Source: Flavobacteriales bacterium (GTDB lineage: Bacteria; Bacteroidota; Bacteroidia; Flavobacteriales_D; Cryomorphaceae). From it: a stretch of 9,176 bases of DNA. The translations under genes were made by a program, and so were the position numbers. Below the pieces are notes generated by a model, which did not search any database, was not told the DNA's origin, and saw only the letters and a program-made list of their open reading frames with translations. Shown here piece by piece: positions 1 to 9,176 of this stretch. The stretch's first letter is position 1; every line of letters begins with the position of its first letter. The stretch covers positions 1 to 9,176 of the forward strand of contig JAIVHQ010000236.1 in assembly GCA_020200995.1 (NCBI GenBank), in the 5' to 3' direction.

Positions 1-394
1 TCTCAAATCCTGCCACTTCGGTTCCGTAGCCTGAAACTTTCCTATTGAGTGATGATATTGTTTTTTTGTTCTCCTCCAGCAGGTTATTGATCGCTTGAAT
101 GTCTTTGGTCACTGCATCTCTTGCATCCTCGCTCATTTGAAGCTCACCCGACTTCATTTGAATCGCAACTTCGCGATCGCTGATCAATGCCAGGTTGCGC
201 TGAATGGTAGAGAAACTCTCTTCGAACATCGTCAGGGTAGAATCCTTATTGTCCAGCTCACTTTGGAGTTTTCGATTTTCCTGAGATAACCTGTCAATTT
301 CGGCTTGGGTCTCTTCACCGGCACAAGAGGCAGTCAGAATTGCAACAATTGCAAAAATGAAGAATATGAAAGAGGTGAATTTGGCTTTGTTCAT
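1..394 (-). CDS. Small coiled-coil lipoprotein, partial (C-terminus beyond left edge)
   Basis: The reading frame is open from an ATG at 394 to the left edge (131 codons seen, no stop), so the C-terminus is missing. It begins MNKAK, followed by a hydrophobic stretch (about residues 8-22) ending in LTASC, a loose lipobox with Cys24, so export and lipidation are likely. After the Cys, the sequence (GEETQAEIDRLSQENRKLQ and on) is rich in Glu, Gln, Lys, Asn and Ser with Leu/Ile spacing typical of a coiled coil, and it stays so to the window edge. I recognise no enzyme domain or named family. Short lipid-anchored coiled-coil proteins of this kind are common in Bacteroidota and mostly uncharacterised. 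It has its own promoter just upstream and is probably not part of the signalling operon, although read-through from that operon is possible because I see no terminator between them. Confidence 0.8.
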   Translation of the reverse strand, partial: MNKAKFTSFIFFIFAIVAILTASCAGEETQAEIDRLSQENRKLQSELDNKDSTLTMFEESFSTIQRNLALISDREVAIQMKSGELQMSEDARDAVTKDIQAINNLLEENKKTISSLNRKVSGYGTEVAGFE

Positions 395-436
395 TGTAGT
401 TCTGTGGTACGAGGTGATTTGAAAAGGTTCATTGGC

Positions 437-464
437 CAAAAGTAGGATATAAATCGCAAACCAA
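437..464 (-). promoter_or_regulatory. Bacteroidota-type promoter for the lipoprotein gene
   Basis: On the minus strand, TTG (462-464) is followed after exactly 17 bases by TACTTTTG (437-444). This matches the TTG-N17..23-TAnnTTTG consensus of the primary sigma factor in Flavobacterium and Bacteroides. Transcription would begin near 430-433, giving a leader of roughly 38 nt before the ATG at 394. It lies in the 107-bp gap after the REC-PAS gene. Confidence 0.6.
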
Positions 465-501
465 TTGCCGCTTTTCGACTTATGTATGAGAAATTGTCTA
501 C

Positions 502-2274
502 TTAAGAAAGCTCGTCCATTTTAGTCTTGCCCACTATTCGGCGTATTACTTCGTCTAAATCATTTGCAGAGAGGTGGACGTTTTGAAGCAAAGCCTCGAA
601 ATCGGGGTCATCTTTGCCCGATTTTCTCAAAAGATTGACCAGCCCCATGAGGCGCGAGAGGGGCGCGCGAACCACATGTGATTGGGTGAAGGCAATCTCC
701 TTGAATCGTTTATTTTGTCGCTGGAGCAGGTGCACATAGTCTCGCCGCTCGGTGATGTCGCGCATGATGATAAGCCAATGCGTATATTCTCCGTTTGCAT
801 CCGGTACGGGCGACATGGAAAAACTCATCCAGTATTTTTTGCCCGCTTTGTTGACTGTGGGTAGCTCAATTTCAAGAGGCTCAAAAGATTTTTTCGCTTT
901 TCGAAATTGATTGATGGCTATATCATCTTCCTGCCCCTGAAGTAGTATTTCCGAGCTTTTGCCAATAATATCTTCGGGATGGTAACCCGTAATGCGACTG
1001 AAGGCGCTGTTGATAAATACTGCACGGTCCTTAAACGGCTCCGCGGCGAATGATTCGGTGATCATGACGGCTTCCTTCGTCGTGGCGATCACTGATTCAC
1101 GCAGTAAAAGTTTTAGCTCATCTGCCTTCTTGTCAGTGATGTCCTGAATAATGCCTTCCACTCTCAGGGGCTCTCCTTCAGTACTTCTGACTATGTTCCC
1201 TTTTTGGCGAATGAATTTTACAGCTCCCCCTCTACAAACGATGCGGTGCTCAATATCCATGGAGTGTAAACCTGTGCGTAGCGACCGGTAGCCTGAAATG
1301 AAGACCTCCATGTCTTCATTGTGGATCAAGGCCAGAAATTTGTCAAAATCGGCAGGCCCGTCGTCGTTTTCAAGTTCAGTAATTGTGTAAAATTCATCTG
1401 ACCAAAACAGCTTATTTGTTTTCAGGTCCCTCTCCCAATATCCCAGCTTAGCAATGCTCTCTGCTTTCTGAAGCCGACTGTATGCGCTTTCAAGCGCCTG
1501 CGCATTGCGTTTTTTTTCAGTGATGTCAATGGCATGTACCAATTCCGCTTTGCGCCCGGCATAATTGATGATCGAACCTTCGATAAGCACGTCAATCAAA
1601 TCACCATTCTTCTTTTGGTGCTTGTGTTCTGACTTTCCATGCCAAACATCTTTGCTACGTAAAAACTCCATCGATTTTAAAAGACGGGGAATTTCTGATT
1701 TCGGCCTGATTTCTTTGATCGTCATTCCGAGAAACTCATGCTCCGAATAACCGTAATGATTTACTGCAGCTTCATTGACTTGCAAAAATTTGAGTGTCTC
1801 CAAATCGTACACATACATAGCGATCGGGCTCATGTTAAATAGGTCGCGGTACTCTTTTTCGGACTCCTCGAGCCTGGCTGTGATTTTTTTTCGTTCCAGG
1901 TTGTAGGTGATACTTTTCAGCAAATAGGCAGGCGAGAGTTCTTCTTTCTCAAGATAATCAGCTGCTCCGAGTTGTATGGCTTTGGCTCCAAAGTCTTTGT
2001 CGCTTAATCCTGTCAACACGATGACAGGTGCGGAGGTGACCCTGGCTGAAATCTCCTTTACCAGTTCTTTCCCGCTTTTGTCGGGCAGGGACAGGTCGAG
2101 CAGTACTATACTAAAGGAGTTTTTACTGAGTTGATCACAGGCTTCTTCGTAGGTGGATGAACCAGTCACAATGCATTCGGGCAACGATTCTCTGAGGTGA
2201 TCCTGAATCAACAGAAAATCACCGCGGTTGTCTTCCACGACCAGTATATTCAATGGGTGATCCCTGTGGTGCAT
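502..2274 (-). CDS. REC-PAS-PAS-PAS protein with HisKA-like hairpin but no ATPase domain
   Basis: This is a 590-residue soluble signalling protein. Residues 8-125 form a receiver domain with acidic pair E14/D15, phospho-acceptor D60 (in VLLDLSLPD), T88 and K110, so it should accept phosphate. Three PAS/PAC units follow at about 144-255, 276-383 and 392-512, each ending in a D-I-T motif (AIDITEKK, IIQDITDKK, MRDITERR). The third resembles a LOV domain (GKSSEILLQGQ), but the photoactive Cys position is Ser, so flavin photochemistry is unlikely. Residues 520-590 resemble a histidine-kinase dimerization hairpin, with H533 and P538 in SHVVRAPL. The acid that normally follows the His is Val, and the protein stops with no N, G1, F or G2 box. 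The bases after the stop are non-coding, so this is not a visible frameshift. It probably acts as a phosphate acceptor, relay or scaffold rather than a kinase. It starts 10 bp after the preceding receiver gene, in one operon. No transmembrane segment is seen. Confidence 0.9.
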   Translation of the reverse strand: MHHRDHPLNILVVEDNRGDFLLIQDHLRESLPECIVTGSSTYEEACDQLSKNSFSIVLLDLSLPDKSGKELVKEISARVTSAPVIVLTGLSDKDFGAKAIQLGAADYLEKEELSPAYLLKSITYNLERKKITARLEESEKEYRDLFNMSPIAMYVYDLETLKFLQVNEAAVNHYGYSEHEFLGMTIKEIRPKSEIPRLLKSMEFLRSKDVWHGKSEHKHQKKNGDLIDVLIEGSIINYAGRKAELVHAIDITEKKRNAQALESAYSRLQKAESIAKLGYWERDLKTNKLFWSDEFYTITELENDDGPADFDKFLALIHNEDMEVFISGYRSLRTGLHSMDIEHRIVCRGGAVKFIRQKGNIVRSTEGEPLRVEGIIQDITDKKADELKLLLRESVIATTKEAVMITESFAAEPFKDRAVFINSAFSRITGYHPEDIIGKSSEILLQGQEDDIAINQFRKAKKSFEPLEIELPTVNKAGKKYWMSFSMSPVPDANGEYTHWLIIMRDITERRDYVHLLQRQNKRFKEIAFTQSHVVRAPLSRLMGLVNLLRKSGKDDPDFEALLQNVHLSANDLDEVIRRIVGKTKMDELS

Positions 2275-2284
2275 GAATTATAGT

Positions 2285-2731
2285 TTAATTTGACTTGCTC
2301 GGCAGTTGAACAATGGAGATCCAAAAGTCTTCAATACCAGACACCGTTGACATGAAATCATCAATCTCCACGGGCTTGGTGATGTAACAATTGGCGTGGT
2401 TGCCGTAAGATTTTAGAATGTCTGACGCAGAAGATGATGTCGTAAGCATGACGACCGGAATCATTTTCAGTTCCTTATCGTTCTTTATCTTTTCGAGCAC
2501 CTCGTGGCCATCCAGCCGTGGTAGATTCACGTCCAGAAGTATCAAATCGGGGGTTACGGCGTGTTCGAAACCTTCTTCTTTTTTTAGGAATTTCATCGCC
2601 TCCCACCCGTCGCGGACCACGTGTACATCGTTTACTATCTTGCCTTCCGTCAGAGCCTCTTTAGTGAGCAGGATATCACCCTCATTGTCTTCAACCAAAA
2701 GTATTTGTATCGGCTTCATGTTTCGTTTCAT
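2285..2731 (-). CDS. Single-domain response regulator, Rcp1-like
   Basis: This 148-residue protein is essentially one CheY-type receiver. The acidic pair E14/D15 (LLVEDNEGD), phospho-acceptor D67 (LILLDVNLPRLDG), T97 (VVMLTT) and K119 (ITKP) are all present, so it should be functional. The EDNEGD start, the insertion before PDLILLDVNLP and the TKP ending are typical of the Rcp1 family that partners phytochrome-type kinases such as cyanobacterial Cph1. There is no output domain. It therefore works by binding other proteins or as a phosphate shuttle, most likely between the upstream 979-residue kinase and the downstream REC-PAS protein. The start is uncertain: Met5 (MKPIQILLVED) at 2719 is as good as Met1, and neither has a convincing ribosome binding site. 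The gene ends 10 bp before the next start codon, so the two are surely co-transcribed. It lies 216 bp after the kinase gene. Confidence 0.92.
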   Translation of the reverse strand: MKRNMKPIQILLVEDNEGDILLTKEALTEGKIVNDVHVVRDGWEAMKFLKKEEGFEHAVTPDLILLDVNLPRLDGHEVLEKIKNDKELKMIPVVMLTTSSSASDILKSYGNHANCYITKPVEIDDFMSTVSGIEDFWISIVQLPSKSN

Positions 2732-2832
2732 CTTTTTTCACATCACCCCGTCGCAAGTTGATACGGATTTTTGGATTGTGTCTCAGCGTCCTGTTAACTG
2801 GCCCACTAACTTTTAATCATTCGTTTGACCGC

Positions 2833-2864
2833 GAAAGATACTAAAACAAGGTTAAGTGCGTCAA
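2833..2864 (-). promoter_or_regulatory. Possible promoter for the response-regulator/REC-PAS operon
   Basis: On the minus strand, TTG (862-864 of the third kilobase, i.e. 2862-2864) is followed after 21 bases by TATCTTTC (2833-2840), one mismatch from TAnnTTTG. It would give a leader of about 95 nt. It is weak, and transcription may instead read through from the kinase gene. The rest of the 216-bp gap (2732-2947) shows no gene and no convincing terminator. Confidence 0.3.
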
Positions 2865-2947
2865 TTTTCCACGGCTTCGGGATAGATAGAAAAGTTTGGG
2901 CGGGATAATGTTATTTCGCTGACTTTAATATGTCAAGGACTCAATTT

Positions 2948-5887
<2,940 letters not shown>

Positions 5888-5963
5888 GTGAGAAGTTTGT
5901 ACAGATTCAAGCAGCCAAGTTAAAAACCTTTACGATAAACCGATAGCATCGCCACTGTTATTT

Positions 5964-5998
5964 TACAACCTGAGTTCGATTCTTATTCGTGAGTTCAG
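5964..5998 (+). repeat. Left terminal inverted repeat of the element
   Basis: It pairs with 6288-6321. The shared 18-bp core is at 5967-5984, followed by a mismatch, TTCG, and GTTCAG at the inner end, with two extra bases relative to the right copy. GAGTTC also occurs twice within it as a direct repeat (5973 and 5992). Confidence 0.65.
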
Positions 5999-6000
5999 AT

Positions 6001-6091
6001 GTTCATAAACACCGCGAGCCAAGGCGTATTTTCAAAGCTTTAGCGGGCTAAAGCGCGAAAATGCAACGCAGGATAGCGGTTGTTTATGGAC
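6001..6091. repeat. 91-nt compound palindrome (hairpin B)
   Basis: It has three nested stems. The outer stem is 6001-6015 with 6076-6091: 15 pairs, one bulged T and one G-T wobble. The middle stem is 6026-6033 with 6057-6064: 8 pairs with one G-T. The inner stem is GCTTTAGC (6037-6044) with GCTAAAGC (6047-6054), perfect and separated by GG. No T-run follows, so a classical terminator is unlikely. The conserved pairing despite wobbles suggests either a recombination or transposition target or a folded RNA. Confidence 0.65.
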
Positions 6092-6130
6092 AAGACAGAG
6101 CGTCGACACCTGTAAACAGCGATTTTCTTC

Positions 6131-6175
6131 CTAAAAATGATTCGAAATAGCCCGCTATGACTACATCATTTTTAG
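6131..6175. repeat. Second hairpin with 11-bp perfect stem (hairpin C)
   Basis: CTAAAAATGAT (6131-6141) is the exact reverse complement of ATCATTTTTAG (6165-6175). Inside the loop is a second small perfect stem, ATAGC/GCTAT (6147-6151/6154-6158). The inner core TAGCCCGCTA is the reverse complement of the core of hairpin B (TAGCGGGCTA). Confidence 0.6.
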
Positions 6176-6287
6176 TCGAACCGAGCCTTGTCAGAAGTAT
6201 TCCCAACATGAAGACGGCAAGAATAGCGAGCTCCATGTGACCTATTAAATAAACATGAATACATGAAACTCACTATTTACAGGCGTT

Positions 6288-6321
6288 CTGAACCCGAAGA
6301 AGAATCGAACTCAGGTTTGTA
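6288..6321 (-). repeat. Right terminal inverted repeat of the element
   Basis: This is the inverted copy of 5964-5998. Its core is AAGAATCGAACTCAGGTT at 6300-6317. It ends about 44 bases before the -33 box of the guaA promoter. Confidence 0.65.
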
Positions 6322-6364
6322 GATCCGGCATGTTGATAAACCCTGTGAAAATCACCCTTCGGCA

Positions 6365-6396
6365 TTGCCCGTCTTGCCCCGGCAGTACTATCTTTG
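6365..6396 (+). promoter_or_regulatory. guaA promoter, Bacteroidota type, implying a leaderless mRNA
   Basis: TTG (6365-6367) is followed after 21 bases by TATCTTTG (6389-6396), an exact match to TAnnTTTG. The box ends four bases before the guaA ATG at 6401, so transcription should begin at or next to the start codon. No purine-rich guanosine riboswitch or other leader can fit downstream of it. Confidence 0.65.
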
Positions 6397-6400
6397 CGCC

Positions 6401-7933
6401 ATGCAGGAAACCATCTTGATACTTGACTACGGCTCGCAATATACCCAGCTTATTGCACGTCGCGTAAGGGAGTTAAACGTCTATTGTGAAATTCATCCCT
6501 ACCACGACATTCCTGAATTGGGACCCAATATTAAAGGTGTCATTCTTTCAGGAAGCCCTTTTTCGGTGCACGACCCCGAAGCCCCTCAGACAGATCTTAC
6601 CCGCTTTCGCGGAAAATTGCCCCTGCTCGGCGTGTGCTACGGCGCGCAGTACATGGCCCACCGAAACGGCAGCGGAGAAGTACGCCGCAGCGATAAGCGC
6701 GAGTATGGCCGTGCCAACCTGCGCTCTGTGGATTCCGATAATGCTTTGATGAAAAACATTCACGTAGGCTCCCAGGTGTGGATGAGTCATGGCGATACTA
6801 TTTACAACCTGCCCGAAGGTGCCAAAATCACCGCATCTACCGCCGATGTAGAGGTGGCTGCCTACGCCATAGATGGAGAGCACACTTTCGGAATCCAATT
6901 TCACCCGGAAGTGTATCACACCACCGACGGCCTCGAGCTTCTGCGCAATTTTGTTGCAAATATCTGCGGATGCAGTGGCGAATGGACCCCGGAAAGTTTT
7001 GTGGAAATGACCGTTGCAGATTTGCAAAAGCAAATCGGTGATGATAAAGTCATTCTCGGCCTCAGCGGAGGGGTGGATTCTTCGGTGGCCGCTGTTTTGC
7101 TGCACAAAGCGATTGGTAAACAGCTATATTGCATCTTTGTGGACAACGGACTCCTGCGTAAAAATGAGTACGACGAAGTACTGCACAGCTACAAGGACAT
7201 GGGCCTCAACGTTCGCGGGGTAGACGCAAAAAACCGTTTTTACGAAGCACTCTCCGGCATCACAGATCCCGAAGCCAAGCGCAAAGCGATCGGCCGCGTT
7301 TTTATCGAAGTTTTTGACGACGCCGCCCACGAAGTAAAAGACGTGAAGTGGCTCGCCCAGGGCACCATTTATCCCGACGTCATCGAGTCGGTGTCGGTGA
7401 AGGGCCCTTCGGCCACCATCAAGAGCCACCACAATGTGGGTGGCCTGCCTGACTTTATGAAGTTAAAGGTCACCGAGCCCCTTCGTGCTTTGTTCAAAGA
7501 CGAAGTGCGCCGCGTGGGCAAGGAACTCGAGATCGATCATGCCATTCTCGGCCGCCACCCTTTTCCCGGTCCTGGCCTCGCCATCCGAATCCTCGGTGAT
7601 GTGACTCCCGAAAAGGTACGGTTGTTGCAAGAGGTAGACCGCATCTTTATCGACAACTTGAAAGAATCCGGAGAATATGAAAACGTGTGGCAGGCGGGAG
7701 CCATCCTGCTACCTGTGCAGAGCGTTGGCGTGATGGGTGATGAACGTACGTATGAAAAAGCAGTGGCCCTCCGCGCCGTGACCAGCACCGACGGTATGAC
7801 GGCCGATTGGTGCCACCTGCCTTATGTGCTCCTGTCCAAAATTTCCAACGAAATCATCAACCGCGTGAAAGGGGTGAACCGCGTGGTGTACGACATTAGT
7901 TCCAAGCCGCCCGCAACCATTGAATGGGAATGA
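6401..7933 (+). CDS. guaA: GMP synthase (glutamine-hydrolysing)
   Basis: GuaA converts XMP to GMP using ATP and ammonia from glutamine, the last step of guanine nucleotide synthesis in the cytosol. The 510-residue product has the normal length and both halves. The class I glutamine amidotransferase domain (about 4-190) has nucleophile C79 in GVCYGAQ and the partners H168 and E170 in FHPEV. The ATP-pyrophosphatase domain (about 200-390) has the SGGVDSS loop at 222-228. The C-terminal dimerization domain contains GRHPFPGPGLAIRILG-type sequence and ends KPPATIEWE, the family signature. I chose the ATG at 6401 because family members begin close to ILILDYGSQYTQLIARRVRE. The in-frame TTG at 6365 lies inside the promoter. 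Nothing is missing, and this is the most certain gene in the window. Its stop overlaps the next start (ATGA), indicating an operon. Confidence 0.98.
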   Translation: MQETILILDYGSQYTQLIARRVRELNVYCEIHPYHDIPELGPNIKGVILSGSPFSVHDPEAPQTDLTRFRGKLPLLGVCYGAQYMAHRNGSGEVRRSDKREYGRANLRSVDSDNALMKNIHVGSQVWMSHGDTIYNLPEGAKITASTADVEVAAYAIDGEHTFGIQFHPEVYHTTDGLELLRNFVANICGCSGEWTPESFVEMTVADLQKQIGDDKVILGLSGGVDSSVAAVLLHKAIGKQLYCIFVDNGLLRKNEYDEVLHSYKDMGLNVRGVDAKNRFYEALSGITDPEAKRKAIGRVFIEVFDDAAHEVKDVKWLAQGTIYPDVIESVSVKGPSATIKSHHNVGGLPDFMKLKVTEPLRALFKDEVRRVGKELEIDHAILGRHPFPGPGLAIRILGDVTPEKVRLLQEVDRIFIDNLKESGEYENVWQAGAILLPVQSVGVMGDERTYEKAVALRAVTSTDGMTADWCHLPYVLLSKISNEIINRVKGVNRVVYDISSKPPATIEWE

Positions 7934-9176
7934 CACAAATCTTTTCGAAAATAATGCCCCTTGTGCTGGCCGCTCTGTTTGCGGGCTGTGCTGTCGCGCA
8001 GGATTTTCCAAAACGTTCCGTAAACGGAAAAGACCACTACGTTTATACAGTTGAGCCGGGCAATACCCTTTTTGCCATTTCGCGCTCGTTTTCCATAAGC
8101 ATCGAATCCCTCAAACAAGCCAATGAAGGATTGGACGAGCGCCTCGAAATCGGGCGTGAAATTTTGATCCCGCTCAATGCGATCGACAGGCGCTCTGCCC
8201 GCCGCAGTGATGTGAAAACCGACGGTGAGTACCTCTTGCACACCGTGCAGCGCAAAGAAACCCTTTTCGGAATTGCCAAAATGTACGGTGTCACCGTCAA
8301 GGATTTGGCAGAGCTCAACCCGGACCAATCTGTGAAAATGTCGACGGGAATGGTGCTGCGCATTCCGGTGACCCGCAGCCTTTCGGTCGAAGAAGCCTAT
8401 CTCGAACCCGCGCGGAATGATACTTTTAAAGTGCATCTCACCGCAAAAGGCGAAACCCCTTTCAGCATTGCAAAAGGTTACGGCATTTCGGTGGACTCAC
8501 TGGCGAACGCCAATCCCGGAATTCTTGAAAACCTTCCCGTTGATACCTGGATCATTGTACCGGTGCACAATGCAGGCTTCCTCTTGAAGCGCGAGGAGGA
8601 ACTTAAAGCCGAAATCCCCGAAGCCAAATACGACATGCCTTCAGGGGCGCGCGACGAGTACCGCATTGCCCTGATGCTGCCCTTTGAATTGCAATACAAT
8701 GATAGCGTCGGTAATATGATCGAGAGGGGCAAGGACCTTTACGTGCTCACTGAAATCGCCCTCGAGTTTTACAGGGGCGTGCTACTTGCCGCCGATTCAT
8801 TGGAAAAAGCCGGCCTGCGCGCCCGAATCAAGGTGTACGAAGTAGGAGAGGACCTGGTAAGCGCACGGGATGTCATCAAGAAAATTGATGCAGATAAGGC
8901 CGACCTCGTGATCGGTCCCATGCACAAGGCCCCCCTTGCCCTGGTGAGCGAGCACTCCAATAAGAACAAGTACTACCTCGTATCTCCCAACTCCTTTTCC
9001 AACGATGTTTTTGAGGATAACCCCTACCTTTTTCGCGCCACCTCTTCTCGCGAAACACTGCTGAAGTACCTGGCCAACTTTGTCGCTGTGAACCACCGCA
9101 ATCACAATGTGATCATGGTCAATAGCGAAAGCCCGAAAGACTGGCCCCACAGGAAATTACTCAAGCAGTATTACAA
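7930..9176 (+). CDS. Exported LysM x3 / periplasmic-binding-protein fusion, partial (right edge)
   Basis: The frame is open from the ATG at 7930 (overlapping the guaA stop as ATGA) to the window end, 415 codons, with the C-terminus missing. Residues 1-24 form a signal peptide (LVLAALFAGCAVAQ). Cleavage could follow AVAQ, or Cys20 could be lipidated, so the anchor is undecided. Three LysM peptidoglycan-binding domains follow at about 37-82, 101-147 and 166-212, each with a YTV/HTV/HLT..G/KETLFxIA-like start and an IPV/IPL end. From about 244 (YRIALMLPFEL) there is a type-I periplasmic binding fold of the amino-acid ABC-transporter/LpoA kind (FYRGVLLAADSLEKAG, ADLVIGPMHK, YYLVSPNS, NPYLFRATSS). 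Fusions of LysM with this fold are known in Bacteroidota. They are probably envelope or cell-wall proteins rather than true transport subunits, since no permease is nearby. An alternative start is Met9 at 7954. Coupled translation with guaA is likely. Confidence 0.9.
   Translation, partial: MTQIFSKIMPLVLAALFAGCAVAQDFPKRSVNGKDHYVYTVEPGNTLFAISRSFSISIESLKQANEGLDERLEIGREILIPLNAIDRRSARRSDVKTDGEYLLHTVQRKETLFGIAKMYGVTVKDLAELNPDQSVKMSTGMVLRIPVTRSLSVEEAYLEPARNDTFKVHLTAKGETPFSIAKGYGISVDSLANANPGILENLPVDTWIIVPVHNAGFLLKREEELKAEIPEAKYDMPSGARDEYRIALMLPFELQYNDSVGNMIERGKDLYVLTEIALEFYRGVLLAADSLEKAGLRARIKVYEVGEDLVSARDVIKKIDADKADLVIGPMHKAPLALVSEHSNKNKYYLVSPNSFSNDVFEDNPYLFRATSSRETLLKYLANFVAVNHRNHNVIMVNSESPKDWPHRKLLKQYY

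Larger units (their letters stand above)
5964..6321. repeat. Structured non-coding element with terminal inverted repeats (MITE- or BIME-like)
   Basis: This 358-bp stretch fills most of the 513-bp gene-free gap between the kinase and guaA. Its ends are inverted copies of each other: an identical 18-bp core, AACCTGAGTTCGATTCTT, lies at 5967-5984 and, reversed, at 6300-6317. Similarity extends over about 33 bp per side with one small insertion and a few mismatches. Inside are a 91-nt compound hairpin (6001-6091), a hairpin with an 11-bp perfect stem (6131-6175) and another inverted pair, CCTGTAAA/TTTACAGG (6109-6116/6276-6283). I see no ORF, tRNA or riboswitch in it and no obvious target-site duplication. 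It sits between the two divergent genes and leaves the guaA promoter intact. A non-autonomous mobile element, a compound palindromic repeat, or a structured RNA are all possible. The remaining gap bases (5888-5963 and 6322-6364) show nothing I can name. Confidence 0.6.

Noticed and set aside
957..1000. Third PAS of the REC-PAS protein as a LOV photoreceptor
   Set aside because: The position of the flavin-binding Cys is Ser, so the photocycle should not work. The similarity is general to PAS domains.
2418..2816. Plus-strand open frame of 132 codons opposite the response regulator
   Set aside because: It is a Ser/Phe-rich shadow of the conserved receiver sequence on the other strand.
5973..5990. 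T-loop-like GTTCGATTC in the terminal repeats, suggesting a tRNA fragment or attachment site
   Set aside because: The flanking bases do not form a proper T-stem, no acceptor or anticodon arms are nearby, and the motif is short enough to be chance.
6001..6175. Hairpins read as intrinsic terminators
   Set aside because: Both adjacent genes point away from this region, and neither hairpin is followed by a T-run.
6365..6400. Upstream TTG start for guaA adding 12 residues
   Set aside because: The TTG is the -33 promoter element and the added residues do not resemble the GuaA N-terminus. The ATG at 6401 fits the family.
6548..7105. Long minus-strand open frame (185 codons) opposite guaA
   Set aside because: It is antisense to the conserved amidotransferase domain, resembles no family, and is explained by the codon composition of guaA.
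7822..8436. Minus-strand open frame of 204 codons across the end of guaA and the LysM gene
   Set aside because: It lies opposite two well-supported genes, has no recognisable domain and no promoter, and is a shadow.

Overview
The window looks like a Bacteroidota chromosome, probably Flavobacteriia-like. The evidence is promoter boxes of the TTG-N17..21-TAnnTTTG type, no clear Shine-Dalgarno sequences, a cytoplasmic multi-PAS kinase next to an Rcp1-like response regulator, and a guaA gene followed by a LysM/periplasmic-binding fusion. The assignment is inferred from style, not from a database search.

Left part (1-5887), all minus strand. In transcription order it encodes a 979-residue soluble sensor histidine kinase (five PAS domains, intact HisKA and ATPase boxes, and an N-terminal stretch that resembles a worn-down CheB methylesterase domain). 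Next is a 148-residue stand-alone receiver of the Rcp1 type. Ten bases further is a 590-residue REC-PAS-PAS-PAS protein that ends in a histidine dimerization hairpin with no ATPase domain. Together they look like a phosphorelay: the kinase can phosphorylate the two receivers, and the truncated protein may pass on or hold phosphate. No DNA-binding output domain is present, so the output is probably protein-protein interaction. A separate, partial coiled-coil lipoprotein gene with its own promoter runs off the left edge.

Middle (5888-6400) is a 513-bp non-coding gap between divergent genes. Most of it is a 358-bp structured element (5964-6321). It has about 33-bp imperfect terminal inverted repeats, a 91-nt three-part hairpin, a second 11-bp perfect hairpin, and further nested inverted pairs. 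It has no ORF and resembles a MITE or a compound palindromic (REP/BIME-like) repeat. This is the least explained part of the window.

Right part (6401-9176), plus strand. guaA (GMP synthase, complete) starts four bases after a consensus -7 box, so its mRNA is probably leaderless. Its stop codon overlaps (ATGA) the start of an exported protein with three LysM domains fused to a type-I periplasmic-binding domain, cut by the right edge. The two genes are likely co-transcribed and translationally coupled.
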